The notes under the pieces were generated by a model. The model searched no databases and had not been told where the DNA came from. It was given only the letters and a program-made list of their open reading frames with translations. Source: Hexactinellida sp. DTS-2022 (taxonomy: Eukaryota; Porifera; Hexactinellida). From it: a stretch of 64,000 nt of DNA. Within the stretch, counting starts at the first letter, position 1. Every line of letters begins with the position of its first letter. Shown piece after piece: positions 37,430 through 49,838 of the stretch. Position numbers and translations under genes: made by a program. The stretch is taken from NCBI GenBank assembly GCA_028753945.1, contig JAPNXP010000002.1:8618001-8682000 (forward strand), written 5' to 3'.

Positions 37430-38629
37430 GGCAAGCAATGCACTAAGTGAACACTGCTCCTCAGCCTGGACGGTAGTTCTTGTTGATGTGTGGCTCAACA
37501 TTTAATAAATTAAACAAATTTTAGTTAAACCAAAGTGTTCTAAGACAAGCAATACGCTAAGTGAACACTCTGCTGCTCTGCCTGGACGGTAGTGCCTGTT
37601 GATGTGTGGCTAAATATTTAATAAATAGAACAAATTTAAGCTAAACCAAAGTGTGCTAAGACAAACAATACACTAAGTGAAAACTATGCTCCTCTTCCTG
37701 GACAGTACTGCCTGTTGATGTGTGGCTCAATAATAAATATATAAAACATATTTTAGTTAAACCAAAGTGTTCTAAGACACGCAATACACTAAGTGAACAC
37801 TCTGCTCCTCTGCCTGGATGGTAGTGCCTGTTGATGTGTGGCTAAATATTTAAAAATAAAACAAATTTAGGTTAAACCAAAGTGTGCAAAGACAAGCAAT
37901 ACATAAGTGAACACTCTGCTCCTCCGCCTGGACGGTAATGCCTGTTGATGTGTGGCTAAATATTTAATAAATTAAACAAATTTTAGTTAAGCCAAAGTGT
38001 GCAAAGACAAGCAATACACTAAGTGAACACTCTGCTCCTCCGCCTGGACGGTAGTTCCTGTTGATGTGTGGATAAATATTTAATAAATATAACAAATTTT
38101 AGTTAAACCAAGGTGTGCTAAGACAAATAATACACTAAGTGAACACTCTGCTCCTCCTCCTGGACAGTACTGCCAGTTGATGTGTGACTCAATAATAAAT
38201 ATATAAAAGAAATTTTGGTCAAACCAAAGTGTGCTACTTCTCCTCGCCTGGACGGTAGTTCATGTTGATGTGTGGCTCAATATTTAATAAATTCGACAAA
38301 TTTTAGTTAAACCAAAGTGTTCTAAGACAAGCAATACACTAAGTGAACACTCTGCTCCTCCGCCTGGACGGTACTGCCTTTTAATGTGTGGCTCAATATT
38401 TAATCAATAACACAAATTGAAGCTAAACCAAAGTGTGCTAAGACAAACAATACACTAAGTGAACACTGCTGCTCTGCCTGGACGGTAATGCCTGTTGATG
38501 TGTGGCTAAATATTAAATAAATTAAACAAATTTTAGTTAAGCCAAAGTGTGCAAAGACAAGCAATACACTAAGTGAACACTCTGCTCCTCCGCCTGGACG
38601 GTAGTTCCTGTTGATGTGTGGATAAATAT
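37430..38629 (-). repeat. Inverted 1,200-bp satellite segment, copy 3
   Basis: Third copy, with junction TTAA at 37,426-37,429 and 38,630-38,633. The related region at 60,755 has ordinary plus-strand satellite to its left (gcttgccttaacacac) instead of an inverted segment, so it shows the un-inverted state of the right breakpoint. Confidence 0.92.
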
Positions 38630-38630
38630 T

Positions 38631-41600
38631 TAACACACTTTGGTTTAACAAAATTTATTTTATTTATTTAATATTTAGCCACACATCAACAGGCACTACC
38701 GTCCAGGCAGAGGAGCAGTGTTCACTTAGTGTATTGTTTGTCTTAGCACACTTTGGTTTAGCTTCAATTTGTGTTATTGATTAAATATTGAGCCACACAT
38801 TAACAGGCAGTACCGTCCAGGCGGAGGAGCAGAGTGTTCACTTAGTGTATTGCTTGTCTTAGAACACTGGTTTAACTAAAATTAGTATATTTATTAAATA
38901 TTGAGCCACACATCAACAGGAACAACCGTCCAGGCGGAGGAGCAGAGTGTTCACTTAGTGTATTGCTTGTCTTTGCACACTTTGGCTTAACTAAAATTTG
39001 TTTAATTTATTAAATATTTAGCCACACATCAACAGGCATTACCGTGCAGGCGGAGGAGCAGAGTGTTCACTTATGTATTGCTTGTCTTTGAACACTTTTG
39101 TTTAACCTAAATTTGTTTTATTTTTAAATATTTAGCCACACATCAACAGGCACTACCATCCAGGCAGAGGAGCAGAGTGTTCACTTAGTGTATTGCGTGT
39201 CTTAGAACACTTTGGTTTAACTAAAATATGTTCTATATATTTATTATTGAGCCACACATCAACAGGCAGTACTGTCCAGGAAGAGGAGCAGAGTGTTCAC
39301 TTAGTGTATTGTTTGTCTTAGGGCCAAACTATACTGCAAATGGGAAAATGAGTTTAATTCGTTTTCCTGTTTGTTTCACACTGGTAGATAATCTGGCAAA
39401 ATTTTTTTGAATTCTGAGTAGATTTGAAGTCAGTAGGGCTCTGTGATCCAGGAATCCCCTGTTATATAGCCAATTTCGGACGGAAATTTAAATTACGGCC
39501 CCACAATGCTCGTCAGATAAATTGAGATTCGATTGTTTTTGGATATTACCCTGTAAAGTATACCTACATTTCAAATTTCAGGTGAATCTGACCGATAGTT
39601 TTGCTGAAGCGACCTTTATAAGATCCTGGAATGTGATGGACATCATGGAGGGTGACTTTTTCAAATGGGTTAAAAAGTTTTTAGGCTCGCACTGCCATAA
39701 TTTACTATCAATTTCGTTGTTATTCATCCAATAGTATCTTTGCATATAAACTTAGGATCTAAACCAAAATTTTCAACATTCTAATCAAAAAATTCTGAGT
39801 TATAGTCATTTAAAGTCAGATTTGGATTGTCAATGTGCCAAGTCAGACTTCAAAGGGCTGGAACTCTGAAAGTTCGCATTGTAGAGTATAGATCAAGGGT
39901 CATTCCCAAATTGAATATATATTCATTAGTTTACACTTGGTTTCAAAAATTTAGGATAAAAACTGTGAACGTTCAAGCAATTAAAACTTTCTGACCTTTC
40001 AACTCATTGGGTGGTCCTTTCACTTTTCTATTTTGAATCTCAGTAACCCGTAGACCAATAAATAAAATTTTGAGTGCAAAATGATCCCAATACCCGGTTT
40101 ACTATCCCTCAATAATACATTTTGAGACCCTAACTCGCACAATTTTTCCAAATGACCATATATGGGCATAAAGTGTGCCCATTTTTGATGATTTTCAAAT
40201 ATTTTTCTCGAAAACTATAAACTCTAGAGCTTGGCACTAACTTTGTATTCACATCTATGTATTATTACCGACTCATATGAAAAACTGATGAAAGCATTTG
40301 CAAAATAGTCATAAACATATAAATTCACTTGATTTGAGTCAAAATAGTGGTGTATGTAAAAACCTACCATTATAACTTTTGGTCTAGATTCCACAAATTT
40401 GGTTCAATATGTTCGAAACCAAGTTTGAATGAATGAATACATATGTTCCATTATAGAAATACGTTTTTTAACACTTCCGACAAAAACTTTCAGAGTAACA
40501 GCCCATTGAAGTCAGTCTTTGACTGCCAAACATCGAAATGTTATAGGTTGGCGGTAGAAATCTGACTTCAAAGTGCTGTAACTCTGAAAAAAAATTTCGG
40601 AAGTGTTAAAAAACGTATTTCTATAAAGGAACATATGTATTCATTCATTTAAACTTGGTTTCAAGCATATTGAACCAAATCTGAGAAATCTAGACCAAAA
40701 GTTATGATCGTCCATTTGAAAACTGAGCTTTTGATGATGATGCATACATTCCTAAGCTCTAAAAAGGTCGCAACTTCGAAAGTATGAATCAGAAACAGCT
40801 GAAATTTTAAATGCTGGTTTATTTTATAGGGTACTATCCAAAAAGATCATAATCTCAATATCATTCTTGAGTATAGTTTGGCCTTAGCACACTTTGGTTT
40901 AGCTTAAATTTGTTCTATTTATTAAATATTTAGCCACACATCAACCGGCACTACCGTCAAGGCGGAGGAGCAGAGTGTTCACTTAGTGTATTGCTTCCCT
41001 TAGCACACTTTGGTTTAACTAAAATTTGTTTAATTTATTAAATATTTAGCCACACATCAATCGGCACTACCGTCAAGGCGGAGGAGCAGAGTGTTCACTT
41101 AGTGTATTGCTTCCCTTAGCACACTTTGGTTTAACTAAAATTTGTTTAATTTATTAAATATTTAGCCACACATCAATCGGCACTACCGTCAAGGCGGAGG
41201 AGCAGAGTGTTCACTTAGTGTATTGCTTGTCTTTGCACACTTTGGTTTAACTAAAATTTGTTATATTTATTAAATATTGAGCCACACATCAACCGGCACT
41301 ACCGTCAAGGCGGAGGAGCAGAGTGTTCACTTAGTGTATTGCTTGTATTTGCACACTTTGGTTTAACTAAAAAAAATTTAATTTATTAAATATTTAGCCA
41401 CACATCAACCGGCACTACCGTCAAGGCGGAGGAGCAGAGTGGTTTAACTTAAATTTGTTTTATTTATTAAATATTTATCCACACATCAACATGAACTACC
41501 GTCCAGGCGGAGGAGCAGAGTGTTCACTTAGTGTATTGCTTGTCTTTGCACACTTTGGCTTAACTAAAATTTGTTTAATTTATTAAATATTTAGCCACAC

Positions 41601-41928
41601 ATCAACAGGCATTACCGTCCAGGCGGAGGAGCAGAGTGTTCACCTAGTGTATTGCTTGCCTTAGCACACTTTGGTTTAACTAAAATTTGTTTAATTTATT
41701 AAATATTTAGCCACACATCAACAAGAACAACCTTCCAGGCGGAGGAGCAGAGTGTTCACTTAGTTATTGCTTGTCTTGGTACACTTTGGTTTAACTAAAA
41801 TTTGTCGAATCTATTAAATATTGAGCCACACATCAACATGAACTACCGTCCAGGCGAGGAGAGGTAGCACACTTTGGTTTGACCAAAATTTCTTTTATAT
41901 ATTTATTATTGAGTCACACATCAACAGG
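38631..41928 (+). repeat. 3.2-kb segment duplicated about 22 kb downstream, copy 1
   Basis: From the inversion junction rightwards, this segment matches 60,755-63,936. The offset is 22,124 bp up to about 41,050 and 22,008 bp after it, because one monomer (the tcaatcggc variant) is present twice here, near 41,058 and 41,174, and once there. The match ends within a monomer at cacatcaacagg (41,928 and 63,936), after which the two sequences choose different variants. Confidence 0.85.
39322..40883. mobile_element. 1,562-bp foldback-type transposon, copy 3
   Basis: Same element with TTAG at 39,318-39,321 and 40,884-40,887. It carries three substitutions relative to copies 1 and 2 (40,178, 40,684 and 40,738) that are all found in the copy 22,124 bp downstream. 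Confidence 0.88.
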
Positions 41929-44900
41929 CAGTACTGTCCAGGAGGAGGAGCAGAGTGTTCACTTAGTGTATTATTTGTCTTAGCACACCTTGGTTTAACT
42001 AAAATTTGTTATATTTATTAAATATTTATCCACACATCAACAGGAACTACCGTCCAGGCGGAGGAGCAGAGTGTTCACTTAGTGTATTGCTTGTCTTGCA
42101 CACTTTGGCTTAACTTAAATTTGTTTAATTTATTAAATATTTAGCCACACATCAACAGGCATTACCGTCCAGGCGGAGGAGCAGAGTGTTCACTTATGTA
42201 TTGCTTGTCTTTGCACACTTTGGTTTAACCTAAATTTGTTTTATTTTTAAATATTTAGCCACACATCAACAGGCACTACCATCCAGGAAGAGGAGCAGAG
42301 TTTTCACTTAGTGTATTGTTTGTCTTAGCACACTTTGGTTTAGCTTAAATTTGTTCTATTTATTAAATAATTAGCCACACATCAACAGGCACTACCGTCC
42401 AGGCAGAGCAGCAGAGTGTTCACTTAGTGTATTGCTTGTCTTTGCACACTTTGGTTTAACCTAAATTTGTTTTATTTTTAAATATTTAGCCACACATCAA
42501 CAGGCACTACCATCCAGGAAGAGGAGCAGAGTTTTCACTTAGTGTATTGTTTGTCTTAGCACACTTTGGTTTAGCTTAAATTTGTTCTATTTATTAAATA
42601 TTTAGCCACACATCAACAGGCACTATCGTCCAGGCAGAGCAGCAGAGTGTTCACTTAGCGTATTGCTTGTCTTGGCACACTTTGGTTTAACTAAAATTTG
42701 TCGAATTTATTAAATATTGAGCCACACATCAACATGAACTACCGTCCAGGCGGAGGAGCAGTGTTCACTTAGTGTATTGCTTGCCTTAACACACTTTGGT
42801 TTAACAAAATTTATTTTATTTATTTAATATTTAGCCACACATCAACAGGCATTACCGTCCAGGCGGAGGAGCAGAGTGTTCACCTAGTGTATTGCTTGCC
42901 TTAGCACACTTTGGTTTAACTAAAATTTGTTTAATTTATTAAATATTTAGCCACACATCAACAAGAACAACCTTCCAGGCGGAGGAGCAGAGTGTTCACT
43001 TAGTTATTGCTTGTCTTGGCACACTTTGGTTTAACTAAAATTTGTCGAATCTATTAAATATTGAGCCACACATCAACATGAACTACCGTCCAGGCGAGGA
43101 GAAGTAGCACACTTTGGTTTGACCAAAATTTCTTTTATATATTTATTATTGAGTCACACATCAACAGGCAGTACTGTCCAGGAGGAGGAGCAGAGTGTTC
43201 ACTTAGTGTATTATTTGTCTTAGCACACCTTGGTTTAACTAAAATTTGTTATATTTATTAAATATTTATCCACACATCAACAGGAACTACCGTCCAGGCG
43301 GAGGAGCAGAGTGTTCACTTAGTGTATTGCTTGTCTTGCACACTTTGGCTTAACTAAAATTTGTTTAATTTATTAAATATTTAGCCACACATCAACAGGC
43401 ATTACCGTCCAGGCGGAGGAGCAGAGTGTTCACTTATGTATTGCTTGTCTTTGCACACTTTGGTTTAACCTAAATTTGTTTTATTTTTAAATATTTAGCC
43501 ACACATCAACAGGCACTACCATCCAGGAAGAGGAGCAGAGTTTTCACTTAGTGTATTGTTTGTCTTAGCACACTTTGGTTTAGCTTAAATTTGTTCTATT
43601 TATTAAATAATTAGCCACACATCAACAGGCACTATCGTCCAGGCAGAGCAGCAGAGTGTTCACTTAGCGTATTGCTTGTCTTGGCACACTTTGGTTTAAC
43701 TAAAATTTGTCGAATTTATTAAATATTGAGCCACACATCAACATGAACTACCGTCCAGGCGGAGGAGCAGTGTTCACTTAGTGTATTGCTTGCCTTAACA
43801 CACTTTGGTTTAACAAAATTTATTTTATTTATTTAATATTTAGCCACACATCAACAGGCATTACCGTCCAGGCGGAGGAGCAGAGTGTTCACCTAGTGTA
43901 TTGCTTGCCTTAGCACACTTTGGTTTAACTAAAATTTGTTTAATTTATTAAATATTTAGCCACACATCAACAAGAACAACCTTCCAGGCGGAGGAGCAGA
44001 GTGTTCACTTAGTTATTGCTTGTCTTGGCACACTTTGGTTTAACTAAAATTTGTCGAATCTATTAAATATTGAGCCACACATCAACATGAACTACCGTCC
44101 AGGCGAGGAGAAGTAGCACACTTTGGTTTGACCAAAATTTCTTTTATATATTTATTATTGAGTCACACATCAACAGGCAGTACTGTCCAGGAGGAGGAGC
44201 ACCTTGGTTTAACTAAAATTTGTTATATTTATTAAATATTTATCCACACATCAACAGGAACTACCGTCCAGGCGGAGGAGCAGAGTGTTCACTTAGTGTA
44301 TTGCTTGTCTTTGCACACTTTGGCTTAACTAAAATTTGTTTAATTTATTAAATATTTAGCCACACATCAACAGGCATTACCGTCCAGGCGGAGGAGCAGA
44401 GTGTTCACTTATGTATTGCTTGTCTTTGCACACTGGTTTAACCTAAATTTGTTTTATTTTTAAATATTTAGCCACACATCAACAGGCACTACCATCCAGG
44501 AAGAGGAGCAGAGTTTTCACTTAGTGTATTGTTTGTCTTAGCACACTTTGGTTTAGCTTAAATTTGTTCTATTTATTAAATATTTAGCCACACATCAACA
44601 GGCACTACCGTCCAGGCAGAGCAGCAGAGTGTTCACTTAGCGTATTGCTTGTCTTGGCACACTTTGGTTTAACTAAAATTTGTCGAATTTATTAAATATT
44701 GAGCCACACATCAACATGAACTACCGTCCAGGCGGAGGAGCAGTGTTCACTTAGTGTATTGCTTACCTTAACTAAAATTTGTTTAATTTATTAAATATTT
44801 AGCCACACATCAACAGGCATTACCGTCCAGGCGGCTGAGCAGAGTGTTCACTTATGTATTGCTTCCCTTAGCAGACTTTGGTTTAACTAAAATTTGTTTA

Positions 44901-46284
44901 ATTTATTAAATATTTAGCCACACATCAATCGGCACTACCGTCAAGGCGGAGGAGCAGAGTGTTCACTTAGTGTATTGCTTGTCTTTGCACACTTTGGTTT
45001 AACTAAAATTTGTTATATTTATTAAATATTGAGCCACACATCAACCGGCACTACCGTCAAGGCGGAGGAGCAGAGTGTTCACTTAGTGTATTGCTTGTAT
45101 TTGCACACTTTGGTTTAACTAAAAAAAATTTAATTTATTAAATATTTAGCCACACATCAACCGGCACTACCGTCAAGGCGGAGGAGCAGAGTGGTTTAAC
45201 TTAAATTTGTTTTATTTATTAAATATTTATCCACACATCAACATGAACTACCGTCCAGGCGGAGGAGCAGAGTGTTCACTTAGTGTATTGCTTGTCTTTG
45301 CACACTTTGGTTTAGCTTAAATTTGTTCTATTTATTAAATATTTAGCCACACATCAACAGGCACTATCGTCCAGGCAGAGCAGCAGAGTGTTCACTTAGC
45401 GTATTGCTTGTCTTGGCACACTTTGGTTTAACTAAAATTTGTCGAATTTATTAAATATTGAGCCACACATCAACATGAACTACCGTCCAGGCGGAGGAGC
45501 AGTGTTCACTTAGTGTATTGCTTGCCTTAACACACTTTGGTTTAACAAAATTTATTTTATTTATTTAATATTTAGCCACACATCAACAGGCATTACCGTC
45601 CAGGCGGAGGAGCAGAGTGTTCACCTAGTGTATTGCTTGCCTTAGCACACTTTGGTTTAACTAAAATTTGTTTAATTTATTAAATATTTAGCCACACATC
45701 AACAAGAACAACCTTCCAGGCGGAGGAGCAGAGTGTTCACTTAGTTATTGCTTGTCTTGGCACACTTTGGTTTAACTAAAATTTGTCGAATCTATTAAAT
45801 ATTGAGCCACACATCAACATGAACTACCGTCCAGGCGAGGAGAAGTAGCACACTTTGGTTTGACCAAAATTTCTTTTATATATTTATTATTGAGTCACAC
45901 ATCAACAGGCAGTACTGTCCAGGAGGAGGAGCAGAGTGTTCACTTAGTGTATTATTTGTCTTAGCACACCTTGGTTTAACTAAAATTTGTTATATTTATT
46001 AAATATTTATCCACACATCAACAGGAACTACCGTCCAGGCGGAGGAGCAGAGTGTTCACTTAGTGTATTGCTTGTCTTTGCACACTTTGGCTTAACTAAA
46101 ATTTGTTTAATTTATTAAATATTTAGCCACACATCAACAGGCATTACCGTCCAGGCGGAGGAGCAGAGTGTTCACTTATGTATTGCTTGTCTTTGCACAC
46201 TGGTTTAACCTAAATTTGTTTTATTTTTAAATATTTAGCCACACATCAACAGGCACTACCATCCAGGAAGAGGAGCAGAGTTTT
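41929..46284 (+). repeat. Satellite HOR of about 1.0-1.7 kb
   Basis: The acaagaacaaccttcc monomer recurs at 41,721, 42,961, 43,970 and 45,702 (gaps 1,240, 1,009 and 1,732 bp). In each case it is followed by the same succession of tagged monomers: the cttagttattgc 1-bp deletion, cgaatctattaaatattg, gaggagaggtag or gaggagaagtag, and tattatttgtcttagc. In one copy, near 44,202, a 34-bp deletion joins aggaggagca to ccttggttta. A block with the tcaatcggc monomer (about 44,860-45,300) repeats 41,100-41,540. Confidence 0.8.
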
Positions 46285-49200
46285 CACTTAGTGTATTGTT
46301 TGTCTTAGCACACTTTGGTTTAGCTTAAATTTGTTCTATTTATTAAATATTTAGCCACACATCAACAGGCACTACCGTCCAGGCAGAGCAGCAGAGTGTT
46401 CACTTAGCGTATTGCTTGTCTTGGCACACTTTGGTTTAACTAAAATTTGTCGAATTTATTAAATATTGAGCCACACATCAACATGAACTACCGTCCAGGC
46501 GGAGGAGCAGTGTTCACTTAGTGTATTGCTTACCTTAACTAAAATTTGTTTAATTTATTAAATATTTAGCCACACATCAACAGGCATTACCGTCCAGGCG
46601 GCTGAGCAGAGTGTTCACTTATGTATTGCTTCCCTTAGCACACTTTGGTTTAACTAAAATTTGTTTAATTTATTAAATATTTAGCCACACATCAACCGGC
46701 ACTACCGTCAAGGCGGAGGAGCAGAGTGTTCACTTAGTGTATTGCTTGTCTTTGCACACTTTGGCTTAACTAAAATTTGTTTAATTTAATAAATATTTAG
46801 CCACACATCAACAGGCATTACCGTCCAGGCGGAGGAGCAGAGTGTTCACTTATGTATTGCTTGTCTTTGCACACTTTGGTTTAACCTAAATTTGTTTTAT
46901 TTTTAAATATTTAGCCACACATCAACAGGCACTACCATCCAGGCAGAGGAGCAGAGTGTTCACTTAGCGTATTGCTTGTCTTAGAACACTTTGGTTTAAC
47001 TAAAATTTATTTTATTTATTTAATATTTAGCCACACATCAACAGGCACTACCGTCCAGGCAGAGGAGCAGTGTTCACTTAGTGTATTGTTTGCCTTAGCA
47101 CACTTTGGTTTAGCTTAAATTTGTGTTATTGATTAAATATTGAGCCACACATTAACAGGCAGTACCATCCAGGCGGAGGAGCAGAGTGTTCACTTAGTGA
47201 ATTGCTTGTCTTTGCACACTTTGGTTTAACTAAAATTTGTTTTATTTATTAAATATTTAGCCACACATCAACAGGCACTACCATCCAGGCAGAGGAGCAG
47301 AGTGTTCACTTTGTGTATTGCTTGTCTTAGAACACTGGTTTAACTAAAATTAGTATATTTATTAAATATTGAGCCACACATCAACAGGAACAACCGTCCA
47401 GGCGGAGGAGCAGAGTGTTCACTTAGTGTATTGCTTGTCTTTACACACTTTGGCTTAACTAAAATTTGTTTAATTTATTAAATATTTAGCCACACATCAA
47501 CAGGCATTACCGTCCAGGCGGAGGAGCAGAGTGTTCACTTATGTATTGCTTGTCTTTGCACACTTTGGTTTACCCTAAATTTGTTTTATTTTTAAATATT
47601 TAGCCACACATCAACAGGCACTACCATCCAGGCAGAGGAGCAGAGTGTTCACTTAGTGTTATGCGTGTCTTAGAACACTTTGGTTTAACTAAAATATGTT
47701 TTATATATTTATTATTGAGCCACACATCAACAGGCAGTACTGTCCAGGCAGAGCAGCAGAATGTTCACTTAGCGTATTGCTTGTCTTAGAACACTTTGGT
47801 TTAACTAAAATTTGTTTAATTTATTAAATATTTAGCCACACATCAACAGGCATTACCGTCCAGGGGAGGAGCAGAGTGTTCACTTAGTGTATTGCTTGCC
47901 TTAGCACACTTTGGTTTAACTAAAATTTGTTTAATTTATTAAATATTTAGCCACACATCAACCGGCACAACCGTCAAGGCGGAGGAGCAGAGTGTTCACT
48001 TAGTGAATTGCTGGTCTTTGCACACTTTGGTTTAACTAAAATTTGTTATATTTATTAAATATTGGGCCACACATCAACCGGCACAACCGTCAAGGCGGAG
48101 GAGCAGAGTGTTCACATAGTGAATTGCTTGTCTTTGCAAACTTTGGTTTAACTAAAATTTGTTTTATTTATTAAATATTTAGCCACACCTCAACAAGCAC
48201 TACCTACAGGCAGAGGAGCAGAGTGTTCACTTAGTGTAATGCGTGTCTTAGAACACTTTGGTTTAACTAAAATTTGTTTAATTTATTAAATATTTAGCCA
48301 CACATCAACAGGCATTACCTTCCAGGCGGAGGAGCAGAGTGTTCACTTAGTGAATTGCTTGTCTTTGCACACTTTGGTTTAACTAAAATTTGTTTTATTT
48401 ATTAAATATTTAGCCACACATCAACAGGCACTACCATCCAGGCAGAGGAGCAGAGTGTTCACTTTGTGTATTGCTTGTCTTAGAACACTGGTTTAACTAA
48501 AATTAGTATATTTATTAAATATTGAGCCACACATCAACAGGAACAACCGTCCAGGCGGAGGAGCAGAGTGTTCACTTAGTGTATTGCTTGTCTTTGCACA
48601 CTTTGGCTTAACTAAAATTTGTTTAATTTATTAAATATTTAGCCACACATCAACAGGCATTACCGTCCAGGCGGAGGAGCAGAGTGTTCACTTATGTATT
48701 GCTTGTCTTTGCACACTTTGGTTTACCCTAAATTTGTTTTATTTTTAAATATTTAGCCACACATCAACAGGCACTACCATCCAGGCAGAGGAGCAGAGTG
48801 TTCACTTAGTGTTATGCGTGTCTTAGAACACTTTGGTTTAACTAAAATATGTTTTATATATTTATTATTGAGCCACACATCAACAGGCAGTACTGTCCAG
48901 GCAGAGCAGCAGAATGTTCACTTAGCGTATTGCTTGTCTTAGAACACTTTGGTTTAACTAAATTTGTTTAATTTATTAAATATTTAGCCACACATCAACA
49001 GGCATTACCGTCCAGGGGAGGAGCAGAGTGTTCACTTAGTGTATTGCTTGCCTTAGCACACTTTGGTTTAACTAAAATTTGTTTAATTTATTAAATATTT
49101 AGCCACACATCAACCGGCACAACCGTCAAGGCGGAGGAGCAGAGTGTTCACTTAGTGAATTGCTGGTCTTTGCACACTTTGGTTTAACTAAAATTTGTTA

Positions 49201-49838
49201 TATTTATTAAATATTGGGCCACACATCAACCGGCACAACCGTCAAGGCGGAGGAGCAGAGTGTTCACTTAGTGAATTGCTTGTCTTTGCAAACTTTGGTT
49301 TAACTAAAATTTGTTTTATTTATTAAATATTTAGCCACACATCAACAGGCACTACCATCCAGGCAGAGGAGCAGAGTGTTCACTTAGTGTATTGCGTGTC
49401 TTAGAACACTTTGGTTTAACTAAAATTTGTTTAATTTATTAAATATTTAGCCACACATCAACAGGCATTACCTTCCAGGCGGAGGAGCAGAGTGTTCACT
49501 TAGTGTATTGCTTGCCTTAGCACACTTTGGTTTAACTAAAATTTGTTTAATTTATTAAATATTGAGCCACACATTAACAGGCAGTACCGTCCAGGCGGAG
49601 GAGCAGAGTGTTCACTTAGCGTATTGCTTGTCTTAGAACACTTTGGTTTAACTAAAATTTGTTTAATTTATTAAATATTGAGCCACACATCAACAGGAAC
49701 TACCGTCTAGGCGGAGGAGCAGTGTTCACTTAGTGTATTGCTTGCCTTAACACACTTTGGTTTAACAAAATTTATTTTATTTGTTTAATATTTAGCCACA
49801 CATCAACAGGCACTACCGTCCAGGCAGAGGAGCAGTGT
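46284..49838 (+). repeat. 3,555-bp higher-order unit, copy 1
   Basis: Markers recur exactly 3,555 bp later: gcttaccttaac (46,531 to 50,086), acttagtgttatgcgtg (47,651 to 51,206, and its internal repeat 48,804 to 52,359). Within the unit a 1,153-bp sub-repeat carries the gtgttatgcgtgtc tag twice, with small differences such as ctaaatttg for ctaaaatttg. The unit contains about 30 plus-strand monomers and nothing else. Confidence 0.85.

Larger units (their letters stand above)
36938..41031. repeat. 4,094-bp composite higher-order unit, copy 3
   Basis: The third tandem copy holds an inverted segment at 37,430-38,629 and a transposon at 39,322-40,883. Downstream of about 41,031 the sequence no longer follows the start of the unit, so the tandem run ends here. 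Three transposon substitutions (40,178 G to C, 40,684 T to A, 40,738 C to T, relative to copies 1 and 2) are shared with the distant copy at 61,446. Confidence 0.9.

Noticed and set aside
28750..41031. Triplicated 4,094-bp unit dismissed as an assembly duplication
   Set aside because: The copies differ by real substitutions in a nested pattern (for example 31,214 against 35,308, and 40,178 against 36,084), which argues for true copies, though read-depth confirmation is still needed.
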